A stretch of 64,000 bases of DNA from Dokdonella sp. (GTDB taxonomy: Bacteria; Pseudomonadota; Gammaproteobacteria; Xanthomonadales; Rhodanobacteraceae). Below are positions 45,196 through 53,817 of this stretch, piece by piece (within the stretch, counting starts at the first letter, position 1; every line of letters starts with the position of its first letter). The notes beneath the pieces were generated by a model that was given only the letters and a program-made list of their open reading frames with translations, had not been told where the DNA came from and did no database searches. The position numbers and the translations under genes were made by a program. Location: the NCBI RefSeq assembly GCF_017744955.1, contig NZ_JAGIAG010000001.1, positions 434,001 through 498,000 on the forward strand. Direction: 5' to 3'.

Positions 45196-46266
45196 TCACT
45201 CCACCGCGCGTTCGGCGATCCGCGCGACGAACTCGTCCAGGTCGGCAGCGCCCGTATTCGCCAGCACGACGATGGTGAGGTCCGGATCGAACACGTGAAA
45301 CAGCTGCGCCTGCGCGCCCATGATCCGGCCGGGTCGTTTCACGACGCGGCGCGGAACGCCGCCGAGCTTGGTGTCGTACGACCACAGGCCGTAGCCGTAG
45401 TCGTCGAGTCCCGGCGTGAACATCCGGTCGAGCGATTCCTGGCGCAGCAGCTTCCGTCCGAACAGCGCCTGCGCGAACCTCGCCAGATCCGCGGTCGTCG
45501 AGTAGAGCGCGCCGGCGGCGTACCAGTTCTCCGGATACGCCGGCAGGTCCGGCGACAGCGCCTTCAGGTCGTCGCGATAGAAATAGGTATCGGCGAGCCC
45601 GGCGACGACGTCGCTCTGGTGCAGGAAGCCGCTGTCCTTCATTCGCAACGGATCGAGGATCTTCTCCTTCAGCACGCGCTCGTAAGGAGCGCCGTACAGG
45701 CGCTCGATGATCTTGCCGAGCACGACGTAGTCGCCGTTGTTGTAGTCGAACGTCGTGCCGGGCGCGTGCACCGGATCGCCGCTGCAGAAATCGACCAGCA
45801 GCTGATCGCTGGTGTACGGCTTCTGATAGGTCGGCAGGCCGTTGCGGATCGCATCGGCGGCGTCGGTGACCCGGTCGAAGTTCGGCAGGCCCGAAGTGTG
45901 GTTCAGCAGCTGATGCACGGTGATCGTGTCGCCGCCGCGGCCGGTGTAGTCGGTCAGGTAGGTGCGGATCGGCCGCTCCAGGTCGAGCTTGCCTTGCTCG
46001 CGCAGCTGCAGGATCAGCGTCGCCGTGAACAGTTTGGTGATCGAGGCGATCTTGTACTTCGTCTGCGTGCGGTTCGGAACTTCGAAGGCGAGGTTCGCCA
46101 GGCCGAAGCTGCGCGCGTAGTCCGGCTTGCCGGGGCGCGAAATGCGGATCGAGCCGCTGAAGCCATGCTGCTTCGCATAGGCCTCGATGAAAGCTTCCGG
46201 CACGGCCGCTCGCGCCGGCGCGGTGTGGGCGAGCAGCAGGACGACGAGCGAGAGGAACAGTTTCAC
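45196..46266 (-). CDS. Serine hydrolase of the beta-lactamase/penicillin-binding-protein-like superfamily
   Basis: The protein has 356 residues with a signal peptide (MKLFLSLVVLLLAHTAPARA, cut before AVPE). The nucleophile motif is S-I-T-K in KIASITKLFTA; the second motif is FDYNNGDYVVLG with Y-N-N, the classical Y-x-N; the third sits near RIMGAQAQL, which is not the usual H/K-T-G. The region LLNHTSGLP is a common marker of this family. Likely a periplasmic esterase or D-amino-acid peptidase; no direct evidence for beta-lactam use. It lies 235 bases upstream (on this strand) of the other hydrolase and may share its transcript. Confidence 0.87.
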   Translation of the reverse strand: MKLFLSLVVLLLAHTAPARAAVPEAFIEAYAKQHGFSGSIRISRPGKPDYARSFGLANLAFEVPNRTQTKYKIASITKLFTATLILQLREQGKLDLERPIRTYLTDYTGRGGDTITVHQLLNHTSGLPNFDRVTDAADAIRNGLPTYQKPYTSDQLLVDFCSGDPVHAPGTTFDYNNGDYVVLGKIIERLYGAPYERVLKEKILDPLRMKDSGFLHQSDVVAGLADTYFYRDDLKALSPDLPAYPENWYAAGALYSTTADLARFAQALFGRKLLRQESLDRMFTPGLDDYGYGLWSYDTKLGGVPRRVVKRPGRIMGAQAQLFHVFDPDLTIVVLANTGAADLDEFVARIAERAVE

Positions 46267-46409
46267 GGGCGACTCCCGACGGACGATGACCGCCTAGGAG
46301 ACGGTGTCCGGATCGTCGGTTGCGCGGAGTTCGGGAAACGGCCGGTCGGAAACGAAAACAGCCACGCAAGCGTGGCCGTCTCGATTCACACGGTACCGAT
46401 GAGCGCCGG

Positions 46410-46721
46410 TCAGCCCGGAGTCGCCTCGCGAGTCGCCGTCAGTCCGCCGACGACCTTGCCTGCCGCCTCGCCTTCGCGCCGTCCGAGTTCGCGGGCGGTT
46501 TCGGCCAGCCATGCGTTCGCGCTGGCTTCGCCGTCCTCGCGTAGGCGGCGCTGGTATTCCGGCAGGAACTGGAGGAACGCCGCTTCGAGCGAAGCCTTCT
46601 GGTCCTCGTAGTGGCGGGCCAGCGCGGTCTCGTCGTCGGCGCTGATCAGGTCGTTGGCGCGCATTTCGGCCAAGCTGGCCAGATAGACGCGCCGTTCTTC
46701 CTCGGTTCCTGCGTTGCTCAT
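46410..46721 (-). CDS. Small acidic helical protein of unknown function
   Basis: The protein has 103 residues, rich in Glu, Ala and Arg, with predicted long helices (EEERRVYLASLAEMRANDLIS, FLQFLPEYQRRLREDGEASANAWLAETARELGRREGEAA). There is no signal peptide and no membrane helix, and I do not recognise a family. It starts only 15 bases after the stop of the small protein gene at 46737-46964 on the same strand, so the two are likely one operon. GGTTCTCACGATG at its start has a weak ribosome site. Confidence 0.6.
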   Translation of the reverse strand: MSNAGTEEERRVYLASLAEMRANDLISADDETALARHYEDQKASLEAAFLQFLPEYQRRLREDGEASANAWLAETARELGRREGEAAGKVVGGLTATREATPG

Positions 46722-46736
46722 CGTGAGAACCTTGCC

Positions 46737-46964
46737 TTAGTGCTGAAGCGCCTGGCTGAAGCCCTGACCGAAGCCCTGCGTGAAGTTGTCCAGGAACGAC
46801 TGCTGCGCGTTCTGGTTCATGCCGGACTGGCCGAGCAGGTTGTTCAGCAGGCCACCAGCGGCGCCGCCGAGCAGGTTGCCGAGCATGCTGGTGAGCTGGC
46901 TGAGCAGCGGCTTGACGATGCTGCTGAGGACTTGAGTGAGCGCTCCGCCGACTACGTTACCCAT
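46737..46964 (-). CDS. Short Gly/Leu/Gln-rich amphipathic protein of unknown function
   Basis: The 75-residue protein has no Cys and no basic cluster. It begins with a short hydrophobic segment (VVGGALTQVLSSIVKPLLSQLTSML), then alternates Gly-Leu and Asn-Leu (GNLLGGAAGGLLNNLLGQSGMNQN) and ends with Gln/Gly/Phe repeats (FTQGFGQGFSQALQ). The pattern is that of an amphipathic, secreted or membrane-active peptide; it has the composition of harpin-like proteins, but no type III secretion gene is near. AAGGGAGAA precedes the ATG. It is followed 15 bases later by the acidic helical protein. Confidence 0.6.
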   Translation of the reverse strand: MGNVVGGALTQVLSSIVKPLLSQLTSMLGNLLGGAAGGLLNNLLGQSGMNQNAQQSFLDNFTQGFGQGFSQALQH

Positions 46965-47132
46965 GACGCGTTCTCCCTTAGCAAATGTGTAATTGACGGC
47001 GTCGTTCGCCGCGGTCGCGCCCGCGCCGCGGACGTGGCAGCTAGTTTCCTTGCCGCCGGTTCAGGGTCAATCTAGGGCGTGCCCGACCTCGGGATTGCCC
47101 TAGGTCCGCAAAGACCGCGCCTCGCTTATTGA

Positions 47133-47732
47133 ATGACCATGACCTCCGACGCCTCCCCATCTGCCGTAAGCGCCTCCACTCCGACCGAGTTCCTGCAGAC
47201 GCGTCGCATGCAGCTGGTCGATCTCCACTACGGACAATCACTCGATCTCCTGCGCCTCGGCCTGGAAAGTCGCGTTGCGCGCCATATTCTCGATGCGCCT
47301 CTGGACACGCTGCGCCAAGTCGTCGGCATGATCCAGCATACGCAGCGCACCGTGCTCGAACGGCCCGGCCTCGGCATCTGGTACGCGACCGACACGCGCG
47401 GGCAGTTCATCGGCATCTTCTCGCTGATGCCGAGCACCGAGATCGGTGAGATCGAGATCGGCACGCGCCTGCTGCCGCGCGCATGGGGGCGCGGCTACGC
47501 ACTCGAAGGCGGCGCGGCGCTGTGCACCCATGCCTTCGAACGGCTCGGCCTGCCCCGCCTGATCGGCCTATGCACGCCGGACAACCGCTCGGTGCCGCCG
47601 TTGCTGCAGCGACTCGGTTTCGAGCCGGACGGCCGGACCGAACAGTTCGGCCGGCCCGCGCTGCGGTTCGCGCTGCCGGCAGTCGCGTATCGCGGCATTC
47701 GCCGGCGGAAGGCGGAGGTAGCGGTCGACTGA
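47133..47732 (+). CDS. GNAT-family N-acetyltransferase (RimJ/RimL type)
   Basis: The 199-residue protein has a GNAT domain with the acetyl-CoA loop LLPRAWGRGYALEGGAALCTHAFERLG (R-x-x-G-x-G/A), the FIGIFSLMPSTEIGEIEIG strand pair and the closing TPDNRSVPPLLQRLGFEPDGR, as in RimJ/RimL-type ribosomal-protein or small-molecule acetyltransferases. The acceptor is unknown. The first ATG of ATGACCATGACC was taken; the second, two codons later, is possible. It is divergent from the small protein pair and is a single gene. Confidence 0.85.
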   Translation: MTMTSDASPSAVSASTPTEFLQTRRMQLVDLHYGQSLDLLRLGLESRVARHILDAPLDTLRQVVGMIQHTQRTVLERPGLGIWYATDTRGQFIGIFSLMPSTEIGEIEIGTRLLPRAWGRGYALEGGAALCTHAFERLGLPRLIGLCTPDNRSVPPLLQRLGFEPDGRTEQFGRPALRFALPAVAYRGIRRRKAEVAVD

Positions 47733-47810
47733 CGGATCGGCGCGATGGCGCGGACGGGCTGAGAACCGGCGGGCACGATCACACCGCGAGGGCCGCCCGA
47801 TGCGCCGGCC

Positions 47811-48719
47811 CTATTCCAGCGAGACGAGCTGCCGAGCGGCGATGCGCGCGAGCTTGTGCGGATTGCGCTGCACGTAGATGCGCAGCACCTTCTCGCCGTC
47901 GGTGTCGTAGGACTGTGCCGACTCCAGCTCGCCGTCCAGATAGCGCAGCACGCCCCAGCGGCCGTTGATCGACGCCAGCTCCACGCGCATGTCGCGCCCG
48001 GAGCCGAGCGTGGCTGCGTAGAAGAGCTGCGCGATGCGCCGACCGCCGACCATCGGCTCCGGAAAACTGGTGACGATGCCGCCGCCGTCGCCGACGAGTT
48101 CGGCGGATTCGGCGAGCAGGTCCTTCAAGGCGGCGAAGTCGCCGCCCGACATCGCTTCGACGAAACGGCGCATCAAGCGCCGATGCGCCGCCTCGGACAC
48201 GGCATAGCGCGGCCGTGCTTCGCGCAGCTGGCGCTTGGCGCGGTGCACGATCTGCCGGCAGGCGGTCTCGGTCTTGCCGAGCAGGTCGGCGATCTCCGGG
48301 TAGTCGACGTCGAACACCTCGCGCAGCAGGAACGCCGCGCGCGCGTCGGGCGCGAGGCGCTCGAGCACGGTCAGGAACGCGATCGACAGATCGCTCGAGG
48401 CTTCCTGCAACTGTTCCGGCGTCGCCGGGCCGTCGGTGAGCACCGGCTCGGGAAGCCAGATGCCGGCATACTTCTCGCGCTCGACGCGCGCCTGGCGCAG
48501 GCGATCGACGGCGCGATGCGTCGTGGTGGTGACCAGCCAGGCTTCCGCATTCTCGATGCGCGCGACGTCGGCGTCGTGCCAGCGCGTCCATACGTCCTGC
48601 ACCACGTCTTCGGCCTCGGCGAGCGAGCCGAGCATGCGGTAGGCGGCACCGAGCATGCGCGGCTGCAGTCGGCTGAAGATGTGGACGGGATCTTCCATAC
48701 GGACATCGGCACGGCCCAT
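47811..48719 (-). CDS. SigJ-type ECF RNA polymerase sigma factor with C-terminal SnoaL-like domain
   Basis: The 302-residue frame from 48719 contains sigma region 2 (RLQPRMLGAAYRMLGSLAEAEDVVQDVWTRW), region 4 (FLLREVFDVDYPEIADLLGKTETACRQIVHRAKRQL) and a C-terminal extension (about 190-290) of the SnoaL type (VEAMSGGDFAALKDLLAESAELVGDGGG), as in the SigJ/ECF41-like group. In that group the extension regulates activity in place of an anti-sigma factor. Starts at 48752 and 48698 are alternatives, none with a strong ribosome site. Such sigma factors commonly sit with carboxymuconolactone-decarboxylase-like proteins, as here at 49224. Confidence 0.88.
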   Translation of the reverse strand: MGRADVRMEDPVHIFSRLQPRMLGAAYRMLGSLAEAEDVVQDVWTRWHDADVARIENAEAWLVTTTTHRAVDRLRQARVEREKYAGIWLPEPVLTDGPATPEQLQEASSDLSIAFLTVLERLAPDARAAFLLREVFDVDYPEIADLLGKTETACRQIVHRAKRQLREARPRYAVSEAAHRRLMRRFVEAMSGGDFAALKDLLAESAELVGDGGGIVTSFPEPMVGGRRIAQLFYAATLGSGRDMRVELASINGRWGVLRYLDGELESAQSYDTDGEKVLRIYVQRNPHKLARIAARQLVSLE

Positions 48720-48780
48720 GTACCCATTGTGGCACGCACCGATGTCGTTCATCGCGCGCCGCTCGCGCCGCGCGGCCCGC

Positions 48781-49191
48781 TCATTCGGCCGGAATCAGCG
48801 CCGGCTTGCCCTTGTCCTTGAGCAGGACCGCCAGGAATCGCGCGGGCTCGTCCTTGCTGGCGTTGCGTCCGATGGTGTGCAGGTCGTGCGGGCCCTCATG
48901 GAAGGTCTGGCCGGCGTGCAGGGTCACCGGCGTGCCTCCGGCGACACCCATGACGATCGATCCCTGCAGGACGTAGATGAAGGCGTGTGCGTCGTGGCGA
49001 TGGACCGGATCGGCTCCGCCCGGCGGATAGTCGACGAGCAGCATCACCGCTTCCTTGCCCGGGAATTCCGGCAACTCCTGCGTCGTCAGCATCGTCACCG
49101 TCGGAGCGGGAGCGGCGGCCGCGGGACCGGCCGCCGCCGCGGCGCCGGAACAGAGCAGGGCCAGCAGGCCGAGTGGAACAATCGTGCGCAT
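48781..49191 (-). CDS. Secreted cupin-domain protein
   Basis: The 136-residue protein has a signal peptide (cut near AAAAGPA) and a small cupin barrel: DPVHRHDAHAFIYVLQGSIVMG carries the H-x-H-x(5)-Y/E metal motif, and GQTFHEGPHDLHTIGRN the second motif with its His residues. GAGGAGA precedes the ATG. It lies between the sigma factor and AhpD-like genes on the same strand, 32 bases after the latter's stop. A redox or detoxification function in this unit is plausible; substrate unknown. Confidence 0.87.
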   Translation of the reverse strand: MRTIVPLGLLALLCSGAAAAAGPAAAAPAPTVTMLTTQELPEFPGKEAVMLLVDYPPGGADPVHRHDAHAFIYVLQGSIVMGVAGGTPVTLHAGQTFHEGPHDLHTIGRNASKDEPARFLAVLLKDKGKPALIPAE

Positions 49192-49223
49192 GGCAATCTC
49201 CTCGAATGTGTGTGGCCGCGGGC

Positions 49224-49703
49224 TCAGGCCAGATTGGCCTTGTCCAGGCCGAACGGCTTGTCCAGGCTGCCCGGCACCGAACGGAAGGCGACGTTGGCGC
49301 GGTTCCACGCGTTGATCGCCATCACGGCGTAGCTCAGGTCGCTGAGTTCCTTCTCCGACCACTGCGTGCGCACGCGCTCGTAGACGTCGTCCGGCACGCC
49401 TTGCGGCGGCAGCTGCGTGAGCGCTTCGGTCCAGGCGAGGGCGGCGCGCTCGCGCGGTGCGAACAGCGTCGATTCGCGCCAGATCGCGACGTGATGCAGG
49501 CGCAGCGGGCGTTCGCCGCGGATGGTCGCCTCCTTGACGTGCATGTCCACGCAGAACGCGCAGCCGTTGAGCTGCGAAGCGCGGATGTTGACCAGATCGA
49601 GGATCGACGGCTCGATCGAGGACTTCTTCACCTGCAAGCTGAATTCGACGAACTTCTTGAACAGGTCGGGGGATTGCTGCTGATAGTCGAGACGCTGGCT
49701 CAT
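49224..49703 (-). CDS. Carboxymuconolactone decarboxylase/AhpD-like protein
   Basis: The 159-residue protein has the AhpD core motif C48-A-F-C51-V-D-M-H55 (CxxC followed by His), typical of the alkylhydroperoxidase branch, and the helical segments SILDLVNIRASQLNGCAFC and RERAALAWTEAL. AhpD-type proteins reduce peroxides or thiols with their Cys pair. The ATG at 49703 is preceded by AAGCTTT... without a strong Shine-Dalgarno. It is the first gene of a unit with the cupin and sigma factor genes and is divergent from a LysR gene, so the LysR protein may control the unit. Confidence 0.92.
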   Translation of the reverse strand: MSQRLDYQQQSPDLFKKFVEFSLQVKKSSIEPSILDLVNIRASQLNGCAFCVDMHVKEATIRGERPLRLHHVAIWRESTLFAPRERAALAWTEALTQLPPQGVPDDVYERVRTQWSEKELSDLSYAVMAINAWNRANVAFRSVPGSLDKPFGLDKANLA

Positions 49704-49934
49704 GCGAAAGCTCCGTGGCGGGATGGGGCCGGCGCGGCGTGCGCCGGGCTGGCCGCAAGGCTATGGTCCGCAGGCGGCGGCCAGTAGGCGCCTGCGCCGA
49801 TACTTGGTGTTGCCGGCGAGGCACCAATGCGCCTGGATGTCACAACGTCTCGCGCTCGGACGTCTGGAAGACATGGACACTTTCCCGACCGCCTGCGCCG
49901 CGGGCGAAAGCCGTGTCGAGATCACGTACGGGCG

Positions 49935-50954
49935 ATGCTCGTGAACGCGCTCGTGCAGGCGCCGCTCGACGGCCGCGATCCGCTGACCTCCAGCTTCTCG
50001 GCCAGCTATGCCGGCGTGGTCGCCTTCATCGCGGTCGCCACCGAAGGCAGCTTCGCGCGCGCCGGCGACCGCCTCGGCATCGGCCGCTCGGCCGTCAGCC
50101 GCAGCGTGCAGAAGCTCGAAGGGCAGCTCGGCACGCGCCTGTTCCTGCGCACCACGCGGGCGACCTCGCTGACGCGCGAGGGCGAGCGCTTCTTCGAGCA
50201 CTGCCGCCCCGGCGTGGAGCGCATCCTGCAGGCGCTGGAGGAGATGCGCGATCTGCGCGAAGGGCCGCCGCGCGGGCTGCTGCGGATCGGCGCGACGCCG
50301 GGCTTCGGACGCAAGGTGGTCGCGCCGCTGCTGCGCCCGTTCCGCGCACGCTTTCCCGGGGTCGCGCTGGAGCTGCTGCTCGACGAGCGCGACGCCGACC
50401 TGGTGACCGGCCGCGTCGACGTGGCTTTTCGCGAAGGCGTGCTCGACGACAGCCAGGTGATCGCCAAGCAGCTGATCCCGATGCGAAGGCTGGTCTGCGC
50501 ATCGCCCGCGTACGCGCGCCGCCACGGTCTGCCGCAGTCGATCGAGGATCTGGCGCGGCACGCCTGCATCAACCGGCGGCTGCCCAACGGGCGGCTGTGC
50601 CGCTGGGACTTCAAACGCGACGGACGCGCCGCCGACGCGGCGCCGTCGGCCGATCTCGTCTTCAACGATCCCGAGCTGGTGTTGCACGCGGTACTGGCGG
50701 GCGACGGCCTGGCGCAGCTCCCCGCCTATCAGGCCAGCGAACCGCTGCGTGCGGGAACCCTCGTGGCCTGCCTCGAGGCGTTCTCTCCCGACGACGGCGG
50801 CCACTACCTGTGCTACCTGAGCCGGGAGCAGCTGCCCAAGCGCATTCGCGCGTTCGTCGACTTCATGAGCGCGCAGGTGCGCGCGCTGGACCTGGACTGT
50901 TGCGCACGTCCGCAGGTGGAGCGCACGGCGCCGACCGTCGATGTCGCAGCCTGA
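49935..50954 (+). CDS. LysR-type transcriptional regulator
   Basis: The 339-residue protein starts at the ATG at 49935. The N-terminal winged helix reads VVAFIAVATEGSFARAGDRLGIGRSAVSRSVQKLEGQLGTRLFLRTTRATSLT, followed by a substrate-binding domain (LLRIGATPGFGRKVVAPLLRPFRARFPGVALELLLDERDADLVTGRVDVAFREG). It resembles the CrgA/AaeR-like group. It is divergent from the AhpD-like gene with a 231-base spacer and followed by the NAD(P)-binding oxidoreductase gene 147 bases downstream, which makes both possible targets. The ligand is unknown. Confidence 0.9.
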   Translation: MLVNALVQAPLDGRDPLTSSFSASYAGVVAFIAVATEGSFARAGDRLGIGRSAVSRSVQKLEGQLGTRLFLRTTRATSLTREGERFFEHCRPGVERILQALEEMRDLREGPPRGLLRIGATPGFGRKVVAPLLRPFRARFPGVALELLLDERDADLVTGRVDVAFREGVLDDSQVIAKQLIPMRRLVCASPAYARRHGLPQSIEDLARHACINRRLPNGRLCRWDFKRDGRAADAAPSADLVFNDPELVLHAVLAGDGLAQLPAYQASEPLRAGTLVACLEAFSPDDGGHYLCYLSREQLPKRIRAFVDFMSAQVRALDLDCCARPQVERTAPTVDVAA

Positions 50955-51101
50955 CTAGCCGATTGGTGCGCGGCGGGAAACATCGCGTGCCCGCCGCCGG
51001 GGCTACTGCGCGGCGCGGCGGCTTCCTAGCATTTCCGACACGTCATCCGGCGGTCGCGCGGCGACTGACCGGCCGTCTTCTGAGGCTTCGGGAAACGCAT
51101 C

Positions 51102-51881
51102 ATGAAAATCCTCGTCATCGGCGGTACCGGCCGCATCGGCAGCAAGGTCGTCGCGCGTCTGCGCGACCAGGGACACGAGGCGATCGCCGCGGCGCCGGCG
51201 ACCGGCGTCGACATCCTCAGTGGCACAGGCCTCGACGCCGCGATGGCCGGCGTCGGTATCGTGGTGGACCTGGCCAATTCGCCGTCGTTCGAGGACGGCC
51301 CGGCGATGGAGTTCTTCCGCACGGCCGGACGGAACATCGCTGCGGCCGAGGCGAGAGCCGGAGTCGGCCATCATGTGGCGCTGTCCGTCGTCGGCACCGA
51401 CCGGCTTCTCGCCAGCGGCTACTTCCGCGCCAAGCTCGCGCAGGAGCAGTCGATCCGTGATTCCGGCATTCCGTACACGATCGTCCGCTCGACGCAGTTC
51501 TTCGAGTTCCTGCCGGGCATCATCCAGTCCGGGGCCGAGGGTTCGACGATACGGCTGTCGCCGGCGCTGGTGCAGCCGATCGCTTCCGAGGACGTCGCCG
51601 AGGCGGTCGCGCACTTCGCCCTGCAGCCGCCCGCCGGCGGCATCGTCGAGATCGCCGGTCCCGAGCGCGAGTCGCTCGTCGGCCTGGCGCAACGCTTCAT
51701 GAGCCTCACCGAGGACCCGCGCGAGGTGGTCGCCGACGCGCACGCCGCGTACTTCGGCGCGCAGCTGCAGAACGAGACCCTGGTTCCGGCCGGACCGGCG
51801 CGGAAGGGCGCGCTGGACTTCGAGCACTGGCTGGCGCAGTCGGAGTTCGCCGGCCTGGAAAACGGGCGCGGGCCGCACTGA
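51102..51881 (+). CDS. NmrA/SDR-like NAD(P)-binding oxidoreductase
   Basis: The 259-residue protein has the Rossmann motif GGTGRIGSKV at the N-terminus and an atypical short-chain-dehydrogenase (NAD-dependent epimerase/NmrA-like) pattern: VVDLANSPSFED, HHVALSVVGTDRLLASGYFRAKLAQEQSIRDSGIPYTIVRSTQFFEFLPG. The Y-x-x-x-K pair is Tyr-Phe-Arg-Ala-Lys (YFRAK), consistent with a weak active site. Substrate unknown. It heads a same-strand run (51102-54825) with an Ohr-like peroxidase, cytochrome b and bestrophin genes. Confidence 0.88.
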   Translation: MKILVIGGTGRIGSKVVARLRDQGHEAIAAAPATGVDILSGTGLDAAMAGVGIVVDLANSPSFEDGPAMEFFRTAGRNIAAAEARAGVGHHVALSVVGTDRLLASGYFRAKLAQEQSIRDSGIPYTIVRSTQFFEFLPGIIQSGAEGSTIRLSPALVQPIASEDVAEAVAHFALQPPAGGIVEIAGPERESLVGLAQRFMSLTEDPREVVADAHAAYFGAQLQNETLVPAGPARKGALDFEHWLAQSEFAGLENGRGPH

Positions 51882-51921
51882 GTCGCAGCGGCGACGCGCA
51901 GTCGCGCGGGCGGGATGACCC

Positions 51922-52470
51922 ATGTCCGGATTGCAACGGCCGCCGTCGGATTTCCTCGACAAGTACCACGGCGAGGAGGCTCAGCCGCTCTACACGGCGC
52001 GAGTCGGCGTGAGCGGCGGGACGACCGGGCACGGCCGGGCTTCGGGCATCGCGAGATCCGACGACGGCGCGCTCGTCACGCACCTGCGCCTGCCGGCCGC
52101 GCTCGGCGGACCGGGCGGCGGCACGAACCCGGAGCAGCTGTTCGCGGCGAGCTGCGCGGCCTGCTTCCACGGCGCGCTGGTGCTGCTGGCGGAGCGTCGC
52201 GGTCTCGTGCTGGCGGACGTCGGCGTGGAAGCCGCGGTGACGTTCGCGCGCGATCCGGTCGACGGGCAGTTCCTGCTCTCGGCCGAGGTCCGCGTGTCCA
52301 TGTCCGGGATCGATCGCCGCTGCGCGGCGGAACTCGTTCGCGGCACCGAGCGCATCTGCCCCTACACCAAGCTGTTTCGAGGCGGCATCGAACACGTGGT
52401 CTCGCTGGCGCCGGAGCCGGAGCCGGAGCCGGCGATTCCGTCCGGCCGCAATCCATCGATCGAGAGCTGA
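51922..52470 (+). CDS. Ohr/OsmC-family organic hydroperoxide resistance protein
   Basis: The 182-residue protein is an OsmC/Ohr fold with the two redox cysteines: C81 in the helix EQLFAASCAACFHGA (peroxidatic; an additional C78 is nearby) and C146 in ERICPYTKLFRG (resolving). Glycine-rich GGPGGGTNPEQLF precedes the first. It reduces organic hydroperoxides with lipoyl-dependent thiols. It has an N-terminal extension (1-20, MSGLQRPPSDFLDKYHGEEA) and a Pro/Glu-rich tail not found in the short Ohr proteins. No OhrR-type MarR regulator is next to it; the nearest regulator is the LysR protein at 49935. Confidence 0.88.
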   Translation: MSGLQRPPSDFLDKYHGEEAQPLYTARVGVSGGTTGHGRASGIARSDDGALVTHLRLPAALGGPGGGTNPEQLFAASCAACFHGALVLLAERRGLVLADVGVEAAVTFARDPVDGQFLLSAEVRVSMSGIDRRCAAELVRGTERICPYTKLFRGGIEHVVSLAPEPEPEPAIPSGRNPSIES

Positions 52471-52485
52471 CGCGGGAATCCGGCC

Positions 52486-53781
52486 ATGGCACTGAAATGG
52501 GTACGCATTCGCCCGAACCACCGGCTGCTCGCCTGGATCGAGGAGCGCCTGCCGCTGCTCTCGTTCCTGGCCGCGCACACCAGCCGCTACTACGCGCCGA
52601 AGAACTTCAACGTCCTGTACTACTTCGGCGTGCTGGCCTTGGTCGTGCTGGTCAACCAGATCCTCACCGGCGTCTTCCTGGCGATGCATTTCCAGCCGTC
52701 CGCCGCCGGCGCGTTCGCGTCGGTGGAGCACATCATGCGCGACGTCGAATGGGGCTGGCTGATCCGCTACCTGCATTCGACCGGCGCATCGCTGTTCTTC
52801 GTGGTGATCTACGTCCACATGTTCCGCGCGCTGGCCTACGGTTCGTACAAGAAGCCGCGCGAGCTGGTCTGGATCCTCGGCCTGCTGATCTTCCTCGTGC
52901 TGATGGCCGAGGCGTTCATGGGCTACGTGCTGCCGTGGGGACAGATGTCGTTCTGGGGCGCCAAGGTGATCGTCTCGCTGTTCGGCGCGATCCCTCTCGT
53001 CGGCGACGGCCTCACGCAGTGGATCATGGGCGACTACCTTCCCGGCGACGCCACCCTCGGCCGCTTCTTCGCGCTGCACGTGGTCGCGCTGCCGCTGGTC
53101 CTGGTGCTGCTGGTGACGCTGCACATCCTCGCGCTGCACGAGGTCGGGTCGAACAATCCGGACGGCGTGGAGATCTCCGAGGCGACCTCGGAAGCCGGCG
53201 TGCCGCTCGACGGCATCCCGTTCCATCCGTACTACACGGTCGAGGACCTGTTCAGCACCAGCGTCTTCCTGTTGCTGGCTGCGTTCGTGGTCTTCTTCGC
53301 ACCGACCTTCGGCGGCGTCTTTCTCGAGGCGGAGAACTTCATCGCAGCCAATCCGCTGGAGACGCCCGCGCACATCAAGCCGGTGTGGTACTTCGCGCCG
53401 TACTACGCGATGTTGCGCGTCGTCCCGCACAAGCTGCTCGGCGTGGCGGTGATGTTCGGCGCGATCCTTGCGCTGTTCCTGCTGCCGTGGCTGGACCGCG
53501 GCGCGGTGCGCTCGGTGCGCTACCGGGGTCGCGGATACCGGATCGCGCTCGCGCTGTTCGCCGTCTCCTTCGTGCTGCTCGGCGCCGTCGGCGCGGGCGT
53601 GTCGACGACGTGGATCCCGCGCCTGTTCGGCCCGGAGGCGGACGTCACCGCGATCGAGAACGCGTTCGGCCGCTTCTGGATGTTCGTTTACTTCGGGTTC
53701 TTCGTCTTCCTCCATCTCTACACGCGCTTCGGATTCGAGCGGACCAGGCCGGTGCCGGCCCGTGTCCGCTGTAGCGAATGA
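52486..53781 (+). CDS. Cytochrome b of a bc1-type complex, orphan
   Basis: The 431-residue protein is full length for cytochrome b (N- and C-terminal domains). The four heme-ligand His are H97 in RYLHSTGAS, H111 in VIYVHMFRA, H198 in RFFALHVVALP and H213 in VTLHILALHEVGSNNP, spaced 14 and 15 residues apart. The Qo region has YVLPWGQMSFWGA and the PVWY variant of PEWY (KPVWYFAPYYAMLR). Normally cytochrome b lies between a Rieske protein and cytochrome c1 genes; here it lies between an Ohr-like and a bestrophin gene, with neither partner in the window. It starts 16 bases after the Ohr-like gene and may share its transcript. It could be a second copy or serve another electron route. Confidence 0.93.
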   Translation: MALKWVRIRPNHRLLAWIEERLPLLSFLAAHTSRYYAPKNFNVLYYFGVLALVVLVNQILTGVFLAMHFQPSAAGAFASVEHIMRDVEWGWLIRYLHSTGASLFFVVIYVHMFRALAYGSYKKPRELVWILGLLIFLVLMAEAFMGYVLPWGQMSFWGAKVIVSLFGAIPLVGDGLTQWIMGDYLPGDATLGRFFALHVVALPLVLVLLVTLHILALHEVGSNNPDGVEISEATSEAGVPLDGIPFHPYYTVEDLFSTSVFLLLAAFVVFFAPTFGGVFLEAENFIAANPLETPAHIKPVWYFAPYYAMLRVVPHKLLGVAVMFGAILALFLLPWLDRGAVRSVRYRGRGYRIALALFAVSFVLLGAVGAGVSTTWIPRLFGPEADVTAIENAFGRFWMFVYFGFFVFLHLYTRFGFERTRPVPARVRCSE

Positions 53782-53817
53782 GCGCGCGCATCTCCCTGCC
53801 GCCTACGGAAAAGCCTC

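Noticed and set aside
46737..46964. Harpin-type secreted protein
   Set aside because: Composition is similar (Gly/Gln-rich, no Cys), but no type III secretion gene is nearby and no sequence motif is shared that I can see.
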